DNA of 23,007 nt from assembly GCA_002331575.1 (NCBI GenBank), contig DCZG01000100.1, forward strand, positions 9,763 through 32,769, in the 5' to 3' direction. The position numbers and the translations under genes were made by a program. Positions within the stretch are counted from its first letter, which is position 1, and every line of letters begins with the position of its first letter. Of this stretch, positions 6,655 to 14,650 are shown one piece after another. Origin of the DNA: Atopobium sp. UBA2090 (lineage in GTDB: Bacteria; Actinomycetota; Coriobacteriia; Coriobacteriales; Atopobiaceae). The notes under the pieces were generated by a model. The model was not told where the DNA came from. It was given only the letters and a program-made list of their open reading frames with translations, and did no database searches.

Positions 6655-8031
6655 ATGGAGCCCATGGACCTCGGAGGCCTGCTGACCGTCGACACCAAGA
6701 GGGCTGCCACGTTGAACCAAGGTGATGCTGACGCGGCACGAATCGCCCTTTTTCTCGCGTACGCCAGGGACAACGCGCAGCTGCTCGGGCTGACCGACGC
6801 GTTTGGCAACGAACCGATCGATGTCGCGCATGCTGGGAAGCTTGCCGTCCGAGTGGCCGATGGCCTCGGGATGGATGAGAGGGCATTCGGGAAGTACGTC
6901 GAAACCATAGCGGCAAAGGACCTGAAGAGGGCTCTCGCGTCGGAGGGCATCAATCCCGGCGTTCTTGAGGTGACGGGCGACCCAGACTTGGACGGTCGCG
7001 TTTCGCGTGCGCTCGACCTGCTCGAAGACATCGGTTCCGACAGGGCTCACCAGACCTTCCTCTCGGAGGCCATACTTGCCGCAAGCGTGTTGCTCGGCGC
7101 GAGGGACGGGAGACCCATACACAGCGTGTGCGACCCGACATGTGGCCATGGCGGCCTGCTCGTGCGACTTGACCGAGCGGCTGGAGGTGCCTGGCCGGTA
7201 GTCAGCGCGACTGATACGGACGCCGCAAGCGTCGCGATTACGTCGATGAGGTTGCTCGCGGACGTGTATCGGGGCGGCTTCGAGCATGTGAGACAGGCAG
7301 ACGCGCTCGTTGTAGGCTCTGTACCAGGCGTTGGTTTCGATGCCGTTCTCTGCGAGGCACCCCATGGCTCCGCAAAGCGAGAAGCCGCTCGGACAGAGGT
7401 TGATCCTCGGATTCTTGACGGGATGGATGGGAGAAAGTGGGTCAAGGGCGACGTCGAGGGGCTCTCGCTGCTCCGTGCCGCTGACCTTCTCGCCGAGGGC
7501 GGGACGGCGGTGGTCATTACCGCCACTGGCGACTCTTATGCCTTGCCGCAAGTAGGGCTCCGCCAGCGACTCGTGGAGGACGGGCTGGTGGAGGCCTGCA
7601 TCGAGATTCCACGGCGTCTGCCGTATTCATGGCAGACGGGACTTACGATGTGGGTTCTCTCGCGTCGTGGTGTCAACGGGACCCTTCTCGCGGTGCTCGA
7701 TGGCGATGGCTTCCAAGCAGAGTGTCCGGACTTCTATTCGTCGCTGGATTCTCTCGAGTCTTCCTCCCGCTGGCTCGCCGATCTTGTCACGAGCAGGCGA
7801 GAAGTACCGTTCATGAGCACGGTCGTCTCGCGCGAGAAGATCCTCGAGACTCCTGGCTCGCCCCTGAGGTTCTCGGGATACGCGACCAGCATCGACGTGG
7901 CGGGAAGGTTGAGAGAGGGCCCGAACGCTGACGAGATTGCCGCGCGCCACGCCGAGGTGCTTGCTGGGCTCGCCGCGGCGGAGAAGGAGCTGGACGAGAC
8001 GTTCTCGCGTGTGGTGCATCCGTCACGGTGA
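6655..8031 (+). CDS. HsdM-like N6-adenine methyltransferase homologue with degenerate catalytic motif
   Basis: A 458-residue protein with the HsdM layout: a diverged helical N-terminal region (1-130), then a Rossmann methyltransferase domain. Motif I, the AdoMet-binding loop, reads DPTCGHGG (160-167), near the usual DPxxGSGG, and an acidic ATDTDA follows at 185-190. Motif IV, normally NPPF/NPPY, is CEAPHG at 233-238, so the catalytic asparagine is Glu and the aromatic residue is His. Later HsdM landmarks remain, including RQRLVEDGLVEACIEIPRRL and the TMWVLSR strand. It probably keeps the fold, perhaps binds AdoMet and DNA with the half-S subunit, but is unlikely to methylate adenine. ATG 6655 follows GGGGAGA; ATG 6664 is an alternative. 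A C-terminal helical stretch (about 415-455) may contact HsdS. Confidence 0.8.
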   Translation: MEPMDLGGLLTVDTKRAATLNQGDADAARIALFLAYARDNAQLLGLTDAFGNEPIDVAHAGKLAVRVADGLGMDERAFGKYVETIAAKDLKRALASEGINPGVLEVTGDPDLDGRVSRALDLLEDIGSDRAHQTFLSEAILAASVLLGARDGRPIHSVCDPTCGHGGLLVRLDRAAGGAWPVVSATDTDAASVAITSMRLLADVYRGGFEHVRQADALVVGSVPGVGFDAVLCEAPHGSAKREAARTEVDPRILDGMDGRKWVKGDVEGLSLLRAADLLAEGGTAVVITATGDSYALPQVGLRQRLVEDGLVEACIEIPRRLPYSWQTGLTMWVLSRRGVNGTLLAVLDGDGFQAECPDFYSSLDSLESSSRWLADLVTSRREVPFMSTVVSREKILETPGSPLRFSGYATSIDVAGRLREGPNADEIAARHAEVLAGLAAAEKELDETFSRVVHPSR

Positions 8032-8126
8032 CGATGGGAAGGCTTGGGGTGTGAAGGACTCATGCACTGACAGTAATGACGAGTTGGATATGGCTAACAG
8101 TTATGTTTCAGAGAGGGCGTAGCGCG

Positions 8127-10370
8127 ATGGGTAAGAAGAAGCAGGAGCCAGAGCTCACGGAGTTGCGAGCTGCCATTGAGAACTACCTTCGTCGGGCAGA
8201 TTCGGGGTTGCAGGATTCCAATAACTGTTCATACGAGACGGTCAAGTGTGCTATAGAGGGCTATTCGAAACTGGTCGATTCGGATCCGAACATCATATCC
8301 AACGACGATTTTCGATTCCTCTTTAGCCTCGTCAGGATTACCTCGACGAAATCGGAAAAGCAGTATGACGACAAGATTGAGCTGCTCGACAAATGCCACC
8401 TTCGTGAGTCTCAAGAGCTTAGAACATTGCTTGAAAATGGTAATAGAGATCATAGACCTATCGGCATGTTCACGATTCGAGGGTATCTCCTCCTGCCTGC
8501 GCACATCAGCGATGATGCGGCAAGGAATTTCATCTCCCTGTGCGTTGAGGTCTATGAGCATATATCAGCTAATGAAACAGAAGAGGCTCTGAGGGTCCTT
8601 GATAATGGACTAAAGCGGAATGACCACAAGGGCATAGGCGAAGCAATGGTCTCGGAGCTATTCCACTGCATTGATCCACAGACATTTCCCATTCTTAACG
8701 GAAACATGGGCAATGGAAGGCTTGTCTACGACGCCTTGGGACTCGAGCCAAAGCTCAAGAGCTTCTATCCAAAAAACTACGTGTCAAATGTCAGAGTTCT
8801 ACGAGAGTATCGGAAGGAGCATTTTCCAGGGCTGAGCTTTCGAGTTCTCGACAATGCCCAACAATGTGATGACGGCGTAAAGGAATGTCTTGATAAGCTA
8901 AGAGCCGCTGACATGCTCGGCCATTCGTACTGGCTATTCCGAACAATAACAGCCAAGGTCAAGGAAAAGAAATTAGCTGATCTGCACGAGGGGGAAACCT
9001 GCAGTTATCAGACTGGTCCCCATGAGGGAGAGACCGAGCCAACGTTCTCGTTTTATGACATCTCTGAAGAGAACGAACCGTGTCCAATCAACGAGGATGA
9101 GGTCTTCGTTAATCTTGCTGTTGGCGACCAAGTCATTGGGTATGACAATGCAAATAGGGATCAGGCGATGGTCTCGGGAATTCTTGAGGTGTCAGAAAGT
9201 AATTCCGTTGACAGTATCATCTCGCTGAAGAAACAAAGGGACCTACATAGTAAAAGAACCATCGCATCTCTTGCACACGGTTCTCTTCTCCAACCGCTCG
9301 GGTCTGTTGACCATTTTATGAATGATGGCAGGGTGAGGATGTGCAAGCTCAGCGAAGCTCAATTCGACGAGATAGTCAAAGAGTGCACAGCTGAACCACA
9401 GGCTCCTGCTGAAAACAGCCTAGTCAAAACGGTCTCCGATGAGGTTTTGCATTCGCGCAACGTCATCCTTCATGGGGCTCCGGGCACGGGCAAGACCTAC
9501 CTTGCTCTTCAGGTCGCGGCGCAGATCATCGTCGGCGATTATTCAAAGACAGGCTGCCTTACGGATTCGACGAATAGTGAATACGAACAGTATCACGACC
9601 ATTTCGGCTTTGTTCAGTTCCACCCGAGCTACGACTACACGGATTTTGTCGAAGGCCTCCGGCCGGTAGGAACCGCAGGTGGAGGCGTTGGGTTCGAGCT
9701 TAAAGATGGTATCTTCGGGGACTTTCTTAAGAGGGCTGCTCAAGAGCCAGACGAGAATTTCGCCTTTGTCATCGACGAGATCAACCGAGGGGATATCTCA
9801 AAGATCTTCGGTGAGCTGTTCTTCTCCATTGACCCTGGATATCGTGGACAAAGTGGTGGGGTTTTCACCCAGTACTCCAATATGCATAAGAAGAATGACG
9901 ATAGGCTCTACGTTCCGGAGAACGTCTATATCATTGGCACGATGAACGATATCGACCGCAGCGTTGATACGTTCGATTTTGCTATGCGTCGTCGTTTTCG
10001 CTTCCTGGAACTTACCGCCAAGAAGAGTGCAGAAGAAATGCTCGGTAAGAATACTGATGCATTCGTACACCTGATGAACCTGAACAATATAATCAAAAAT
10101 GATTCTGACCTCGGTCCATCATATGAGATTGGTGCGAGCTATCTCCTCGGCGAGAAGGACGGCTATGGCAAGAGGGCTCCCCTTGATGTCGCCGAGTTTG
10201 ACGATCTGTGGGAATACCAGCTCGAACCCCTCATCCGCGAGTACCTTCGCGGAACGCGAAGCGAGGACTCCATCAGGGATACTGTCAGCAAGATGAACAA
10301 AGCCTTCTGCCCGCAGGATGACAACTCAACGGATGTCCCCTCAGCAGGCTTGTCAGACGAATCCGAGTGA
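8127..10370 (+). CDS. mcrB: McrB-type GTPase with EVE-like modified-base reader domain
   Basis: A 747-residue AAA+ protein. The N-terminal 260 residues are helical, with HKGIGEAMVSELFHCIDP (168-185), and are not assigned. Residues about 265-420 look like an EVE/PUA-like domain, which in related proteins binds modified cytosine: it opens with SYWLF, then VGDQVIGYDNANRDQA, a strand ending ISLKK, and a closing LSEAQFDEIV. The GTPase part has Walker A GAPGTGKT (450-457), FVQFHPSYDYTDFVEG, Walker B FVIDEINRGD (547-556), the McrB signature MNDIDRS (606-612) and RRRF (621-624). McrB hexamers hydrolyse GTP to translocate DNA and drive McrC. ATG 8127 is chosen for the AGAGAGGG upstream; earlier in-frame ATGs lack such a site. 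The gene is visibly more AT-rich than its neighbours, suggesting separate acquisition. Confidence 0.92.
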   Translation: MGKKKQEPELTELRAAIENYLRRADSGLQDSNNCSYETVKCAIEGYSKLVDSDPNIISNDDFRFLFSLVRITSTKSEKQYDDKIELLDKCHLRESQELRTLLENGNRDHRPIGMFTIRGYLLLPAHISDDAARNFISLCVEVYEHISANETEEALRVLDNGLKRNDHKGIGEAMVSELFHCIDPQTFPILNGNMGNGRLVYDALGLEPKLKSFYPKNYVSNVRVLREYRKEHFPGLSFRVLDNAQQCDDGVKECLDKLRAADMLGHSYWLFRTITAKVKEKKLADLHEGETCSYQTGPHEGETEPTFSFYDISEENEPCPINEDEVFVNLAVGDQVIGYDNANRDQAMVSGILEVSESNSVDSIISLKKQRDLHSKRTIASLAHGSLLQPLGSVDHFMNDGRVRMCKLSEAQFDEIVKECTAEPQAPAENSLVKTVSDEVLHSRNVILHGAPGTGKTYLALQVAAQIIVGDYSKTGCLTDSTNSEYEQYHDHFGFVQFHPSYDYTDFVEGLRPVGTAGGGVGFELKDGIFGDFLKRAAQEPDENFAFVIDEINRGDISKIFGELFFSIDPGYRGQSGGVFTQYSNMHKKNDDRLYVPENVYIIGTMNDIDRSVDTFDFAMRRRFRFLELTAKKSAEEMLGKNTDAFVHLMNLNNIIKNDSDLGPSYEIGASYLLGEKDGYGKRAPLDVAEFDDLWEYQLEPLIREYLRGTRSEDSIRDTVSKMNKAFCPQDDNSTDVPSAGLSDESE

Positions 10371-11866
10371 GCATGTCCGTCGATAAATTTCGCTACAAGG
10401 ACAACAGTCGGGTAAGCAAAGCCAATGACGAACAGGTCGAGAGGTTCTTGACCACGGAGCTTGCGTCGGAGTTCTTGGGAAGGACTCTCGACGATATCGC
10501 TGCGAGCGATTCGGTGTTTGTCTTTCCGCCGCGACTCGATGACTCGTCAGACCTGGATAAGGACCAGCTCGTTCTTGCGAGTTGCCACGACGGCATCCAG
10601 ACGGGCAACGTCATGGGGTTTATCGGCAAGGGAAACGATGAGCTTACCATCTGCTCTCGTTTCAGCACGGAAGAGCATGACTACTTCCTCAACCACATGC
10701 TTCGGCGTGTCTTCGTGCCGAACGTGGTGGACTATCGAGTCTCTTTCGAGACAGAGGAAGGCTACTTCGAGCTCCTGCCGCTTCTCTTTCCAACTTACCT
10801 TGTTCGGGCCTTCCGAAAGGGAATCCTGCGCACCTACGTAAGAAGAGCGCATGATGACTCTCATCTTCGAGGGACCATCGATGTCGAACGCCACATCTCG
10901 CATAACACACCGTTTCGAGGCAACGTGGCATATTCGACACGGGAATACGATGACGACAACGTCATTACGGAGCTCGTAAGACATACCATCGAGTACCTCG
11001 AAGCGAATCCATGCGGAATCGGGAGTCTCCTCTCACAGGACCGAGAGATGAGAGATGCGGTATCGGCCATTCGGTTGGCAACCCCTCGATATTCACGCGG
11101 CGACAGGTGCAGGGTCATTGCCGTCAATCAGAAACATCCGGTTCGGCACCACTATTACTCGGAGTACCTTGACCTCCAGAAACTGTGTCTCGCCATCCTT
11201 ACTCACCGAAAGATCTCTTTCCGTGGCGATGCCGAAAAGGCCCATGGCATTCTCTTTGATGGCGCATGGCTCTGGGAGGAGTACGTGTATACGCTTCTGA
11301 GGGATTACGCCGGAGACGCATTCTTTCATCCCCGAAACAAATCTCGTGAGGGGAAGCAGCATCTCTTTAGAGACCAGGACAGAGTCCAGGGTCTCATCTA
11401 TCCAGACTTTATCTCTCGATGTCAGTCTCCAAGGGTTATCGCCGATGCAAAGTACAAGCCCAGAGGGAACATCTACGGAAGTGATTATCTTCAGATTCTT
11501 GCCTATATGTTCAGGTTTGACTCCCAGGCTGGGCTCTTCCTCTATCCAAGAGACAAGGCGGATGATATCGACTCCGTTCTGTATGTCATGCGGGGCGCCA
11601 AGATACCAGGCGAGGCTATGGGAGACACCGAAGAACCGCGCGATGAGAAACACGCGCCTAAGGTCAAAAAGATTGGGCTTACCATCCCCCAAGAAAGGTT
11701 TTCAAGCTATTCGGAGTATTCCGAGCAAATGGGCAAAATCGAGAAGTCGTTCGCTGACGAGGTGAATAAGTACATGGAATCGAAGAGGGTTTGGGCTACT
11801 TCTCTCGGGAAAACATCAAACTCAAAGTGCTTTCCTGCTGGCTCAGACGGACTAGGAGACGCATGA
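10367..11866 (+). CDS. mcrC: McrC nuclease subunit
   Basis: A 499-residue McrC-family protein, the nuclease partner of the McrB GTPase. The N-terminal half contains the McrB-contact region, with LRGTIDVERHI (168-178) as a family landmark. The PD-(D/E)xK nuclease follows: LWEEYVYTLL (302-311) with the conserved acidic residue, YPDF (345-348; Asp347), then IADAKYKP (358-365; Asp360 and Lys362), and a Gln in YLQILAYM. The site looks intact. The first possible start, GTG 10367, overlaps the mcrB stop as GTGA; ATG 10373 is the alternative. Overlap indicates coupled expression. Together with McrB it would cut modified or otherwise recognised foreign DNA (family knowledge). The C-terminal 60 residues beyond the nuclease are charged and of unknown role. 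Confidence 0.92.
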   Translation: MSMSVDKFRYKDNSRVSKANDEQVERFLTTELASEFLGRTLDDIAASDSVFVFPPRLDDSSDLDKDQLVLASCHDGIQTGNVMGFIGKGNDELTICSRFSTEEHDYFLNHMLRRVFVPNVVDYRVSFETEEGYFELLPLLFPTYLVRAFRKGILRTYVRRAHDDSHLRGTIDVERHISHNTPFRGNVAYSTREYDDDNVITELVRHTIEYLEANPCGIGSLLSQDREMRDAVSAIRLATPRYSRGDRCRVIAVNQKHPVRHHYYSEYLDLQKLCLAILTHRKISFRGDAEKAHGILFDGAWLWEEYVYTLLRDYAGDAFFHPRNKSREGKQHLFRDQDRVQGLIYPDFISRCQSPRVIADAKYKPRGNIYGSDYLQILAYMFRFDSQAGLFLYPRDKADDIDSVLYVMRGAKIPGEAMGDTEEPRDEKHAPKVKKIGLTIPQERFSSYSEYSEQMGKIEKSFADEVNKYMESKRVWATSLGKTSNSKCFPAGSDGLGDA

Positions 11867-11996
11867 AATGAGTCAGCCCTCTATGTGGCAAGGCTAGCGA
11901 ACATCGACGCGCCCCTCCAGCCTTTCTTGTCCTCCCCACGCCTTATGCTCCTCTCGACATCCGCCTCGTGTGGCATAGCTCTGAGGGGAGAAGATC

Positions 11997-12719
11997 GTGA
12001 GGGTCATTCTTGAGGACCGCGATAGAGGCTTCAAGCTGGTGGAGCATTACGGCTGGTACTATTTCGGAGATGGGAGCGAGAAGAACAGCATCTTCTACGG
12101 TTCTCCTGAAGTTCTCTTCAAGTGGGGAGTAACTCTTGACGAGCCCGCTACAGATGAGGTTCCGCCGCCCATAAGGGGCTATATCGATTCTCACTTCGAC
12201 GCATTTCTCCGGGAGCATGAGCTCCATCGTCTGCCCGATGTGGAGTACTGGGGCACCGACCGATACCCCTATCTCTTTCCTTGGATCATGAGCAAGGAGT
12301 CTGAGTTGCCCGCTCTCGGTGCGTACGACGATGACTACGTCGCCGCGTCGCTTGACGAAGTCGTCTACGAGCTGGAGTTTGCGCAGGAACAGAAGCACTT
12401 CTGTAAGGCAGCCGCTGGCTATCTGGTCAGGAAGGCACGCGAGCTGGCGAAGCTCGCCGATGTTCCCGAGGTCGCCGCACGGAAGGACTTCCTTGATCGC
12501 ATTTCGAATGCAGGTTTCTTCCTTCATGCCACTTTCGCTGACCTGGAGGAAGTCCGCACCAAGCTTCGGGAGCTCATGAAGTTCGTTCCATTCGAAAGGG
12601 GAACCTATCATGATGGCGACTTCTGGAGCGGCCTCGTCGCGGAGGAAGGGTGCCCGAGATCCGACGAGGGTGAAGACGCGGTAAGAGCCAGCCTCTCCCT
12701 GAGCGACCTTCCCAGTTGA
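11997..12719 (+). CDS. Hypothetical protein, 240 residues, at the end of the McrBC island
   Basis: I chose the plus-strand frame because GTG 11997 follows GAGGGGAG by about six bases, and because it gives an acidic, soluble, coherent protein rich in Trp and Tyr. The antisense frame (12773-11943) lacks such features. The N-terminal part has strand-like segments (FKLVEHYGWYYFGDG; SPEVLFKWGV), the middle has DRYPYLFPWIM, and residues 120-200 are helical with many Glu, Lys and Arg. No signal peptide, membrane span or known catalytic motif is visible, and I do not recognise the family. It starts 130 bases after McrC on the same strand and could be an accessory, regulatory or cargo protein of the defence island (inference). 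Confidence 0.65.
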   Translation: MRVILEDRDRGFKLVEHYGWYYFGDGSEKNSIFYGSPEVLFKWGVTLDEPATDEVPPPIRGYIDSHFDAFLREHELHRLPDVEYWGTDRYPYLFPWIMSKESELPALGAYDDDYVAASLDEVVYELEFAQEQKHFCKAAAGYLVRKARELAKLADVPEVAARKDFLDRISNAGFFLHATFADLEEVRTKLRELMKFVPFERGTYHDGDFWSGLVAEEGCPRSDEGEDAVRASLSLSDLPS

Positions 12720-12888
12720 AAGCATTAGCGTCACCATTGCTCCGACCTGCGGTTCTTCGGAACTCGGTGCCATCTTTGTCTAGATTGGATAACAAATTCT
12801 TCTCACGTGTTATTTTCTTTTCGCGGTTCAGCGTCATCAGCCTTTTCTGACGACTGACGAGATTGAAGGGAACCGTAGGAGACTTGAC

Positions 12889-13164
12889 GTGACGAAGAAT
12901 GCCCTTTCGGGCCGCTCGAGAGCGGTAACGGGTCTTTTCGCAAGCATCCTCGTGGCGCTTGCGATGTGCCTTACGGGGGCGACCGAGGCCCGTGCGATGG
13001 ATCGGTATCCGATAACGATAGACACGCTTGCTAAGGCCACGGCTACGTCCGTGCCAGCGACTGGTGACACGACGAGCATGACGCTGATTATCATCCTGCT
13101 TGTGGTGGCTGTTGTTGCGTGCGTCCTCGGTCTCTACCTGAAGCGCAAGAACAGGGACAAGTAG
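12889..13164 (+). CDS. Tiny secreted protein with sortase-type VPATGD anchor signal
   Basis: A 91-residue protein. Residues 1-36 form a signal peptide: charged n-region MTKNALSGRSR, hydrophobic core, and a likely cleavage after TEARA. Residues 55-60 are VPATGD, a variant of the LPXTG sorting motif. A membrane segment (about 64-84) and the positive tail KRKNRDK follow, which is the normal order of a sortase substrate. If processed at both ends, only about 22 residues would remain on the cell wall. The GTG at 12889 has AGGAGA seven bases upstream. No sortase gene is in the window. It might instead be a simple membrane peptide or the decayed remnant of a larger surface protein. A hairpin terminator follows 28 bases after the stop. 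Confidence 0.72.
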   Translation: MTKNALSGRSRAVTGLFASILVALAMCLTGATEARAMDRYPITIDTLAKATATSVPATGDTTSMTLIIILLVVAVVACVLGLYLKRKNRDK

Positions 13165-13192
13165 TATCAGCTGTCATCGCCTTGAGAAATCG

Positions 13193-13226
13193 CGCGGGGC
13201 CCTGGATAATCCAAGGTCCCGCGTTT
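13193..13226. terminator. Hairpin terminator shared by convergent genes
   Basis: CGCGGGGCCCTGG (13193-13205) pairs with CCAAGGTCCCGCG (13211-13223), with two G-U-type mismatched positions, around a five-base ATAAT loop. TTT follows on the plus strand. It lies after the sortase-type gene (+) and after dhaM (-) and can stop both. Confidence 0.75.
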
Positions 13227-13264
13227 GCTGTCGAGAAGGACGTGCTTCCAACCTGACTTTGAAC

Positions 13265-14014
13265 TTAGGCCGGCTCCTCACCAAAGCCGTTCTCGACTGC
13301 GGCGTATACGGCCTCGCAAGCGGGGCACGCATCGGTCCCCACGGCAGTGACGTGCACCGTGCAACCAGCCTTGGCATCAAGTGCGATGACGCCCATGACG
13401 TCTCTCAAGTTCGCTTCCCTGCCCTCGCAGGTGAGTCGGACATCGGCCTGGAATTTCGCTGCGAGCGCCGCCAGGGCTGCTGCCGGGCGCGCGTGGATGC
13501 CCGCGGCGTTGCGGACGATGGCGTCGGCCTCTGCCACTGGTTCGGTGTTGGGTGCTGGTGAGACGTCGCTTCCCGACAAGGACCTCTCGGCATCCGTGAC
13601 TTCCCCGACCTGGTCTCGCTTTGATGCGAGGGCGCCCTCTGCCCGTGCGCAGACCTCATCGAGGGTGTCACCACCTGCCGCGGAGACCGCAGCGACGACG
13701 AGTCCCTCGACGAAGGGGGCGGCAACGACTCGTGCGTCCGTATCGGGCACGAGCTCGCAGGCAAACTGCGCGTTCATGACTGCGGACCCGAGGTCGGTGA
13801 TGACGATGACCCCGTCGCCACTGTCGACCGAGGAGATGGCAGACGCTATTGCCGTGGCGTCCGTGCCCAGACTCCCGTCAGGAAGACCCGCGGCGCACTC
13901 TATGGCAGGTGGGCACGAGCGAACCATCTGCATCGCGAGCTCGACGGCGGCACGTGCGAGCACGGCCGAATGGGAGACAGCCACTATCCCGACTCGGGGT
14001 GCCACCCTAGGCAC
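13265..14014 (-). CDS. dhaM: DhaM, PTS phosphocarrier for dihydroxyacetone kinase (EIIA-HPr fusion)
   Basis: A 249-residue protein that passes phosphate from the PEP phosphotransferase system to DhaL. Residues 5-130 are the EIIA-mannose-like DhaM domain with phospho-accepting His15 in VAVSHSAVLA and the VITDLGSA strand. An acidic linker (about 131-160) joins an HPr-like domain with active His174 in AAGIHARPAA. No EI-like domain is attached, so cytoplasmic EI must phosphorylate it. The position equivalent to the regulatory HPr Ser46 appears to be Asp205 (RDVMG), so it should not respond to HPr kinase. The GTG at 14014 overlaps the dhaL stop by eight bases; GTG 14005 is also possible. It is the last gene of dhaKLM. 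Confidence 0.93.
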   Translation of the reverse strand: MPRVAPRVGIVAVSHSAVLARAAVELAMQMVRSCPPAIECAAGLPDGSLGTDATAIASAISSVDSGDGVIVITDLGSAVMNAQFACELVPDTDARVVAAPFVEGLVVAAVSAAGGDTLDEVCARAEGALASKRDQVGEVTDAERSLSGSDVSPAPNTEPVAEADAIVRNAAGIHARPAAALAALAAKFQADVRLTCEGREANLRDVMGVIALDAKAGCTVHVTAVGTDACPACEAVYAAVENGFGEEPA

Positions 14015-14639
14015 ACGCCTTCGCGAGCGCCCCCATCAGCAGGGCCGCCGAGGCTGAACCGGGGTCGATATGTCCGATGCTCCTGTCTCCGAGATAGCTG
14101 GCGCGTCCCTTGAGCGCCTTGAGGGGAGCGGTGGCATCGCGTCCGGCTGCTGCCGCCTCTGCCGCGCCGGCACTCGCCGCGGCGATTGACAGCCCCTCTG
14201 TCCCGTCGAAGGAGTCGAGAGCGGGGGAGAGGGCGTCGAGCATCGTCTTGTCGCCCAGCTGTGCCTTGCCCCTGTCGGTGACTCCCTTGATGCCTGTCCT
14301 CAGGGCGGAGGAGAGGTCGGCCTTGTCGCATTCGCTCCTATCGCCAAGGGCTGCCCCCATACGCAGGAAGAACGTCCCGTACAGGGGGCCGCTCGCGCCG
14401 CCCACGGTCGAGACGAGCGCCATGCCCACGGTCTTGAAGACGGACCCGAGCGTCGCCGGATTGGCCGCGGCGAGCTTCTCCTCGACCGCCCTCATGCCTC
14501 GGTCCATGTTCGTGCCGTGGTCGGCATCGCCGATGGCTGAGTCAAGCTCGGTGAGGTACTCCTGGTTCTCAGACACCGCTTTCCCGAAGGCGGTCATCCA
14601 CGCTCTCGCGTCCTCGACGGAAAAGGTCTCGGTTGCCAT
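14007..14639 (-). CDS. dhaL: DhaL, ADP-binding subunit of dihydroxyacetone kinase
   Basis: A 210-residue all-helical subunit of the PEP-dependent dihydroxyacetone kinase. It holds a permanently bound ADP that is phosphorylated by DhaM and passes phosphate to dihydroxyacetone on DhaK. The Mg-ADP-binding acidic motif is visible as ELDSAIGDADHGTNM near residues 31-45 (Asp33, Asp38, Asp40), with STVGGASGPLYGTFF and GRASYLGDRSIGHIDPG further on, all typical of DhaL. ATG 14639 is chosen over an upstream in-frame ATG at 14696 because AGGAGGAGAG lies immediately before it and the extra codons would overlap dhaK. The start is 11 bases after the dhaK stop, and the end overlaps dhaM. Confidence 0.95.
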   Translation of the reverse strand: MATETFSVEDARAWMTAFGKAVSENQEYLTELDSAIGDADHGTNMDRGMRAVEEKLAAANPATLGSVFKTVGMALVSTVGGASGPLYGTFFLRMGAALGDRSECDKADLSSALRTGIKGVTDRGKAQLGDKTMLDALSPALDSFDGTEGLSIAAASAGAAEAAAAGRDATAPLKALKGRASYLGDRSIGHIDPGSASAALLMGALAKACA

Positions 14640-14650
14640 GGTCTCTCCTC

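Noticed and set aside
11943..12773. 276-codon minus-strand frame opposite the unknown 240-residue gene
   Set aside because: No ribosome binding site at its start and no recognisable motif. The plus-strand frame has a good GTG with GAGGGGAG and fits the direction of the island. It remains the least secure strand choice in the window.
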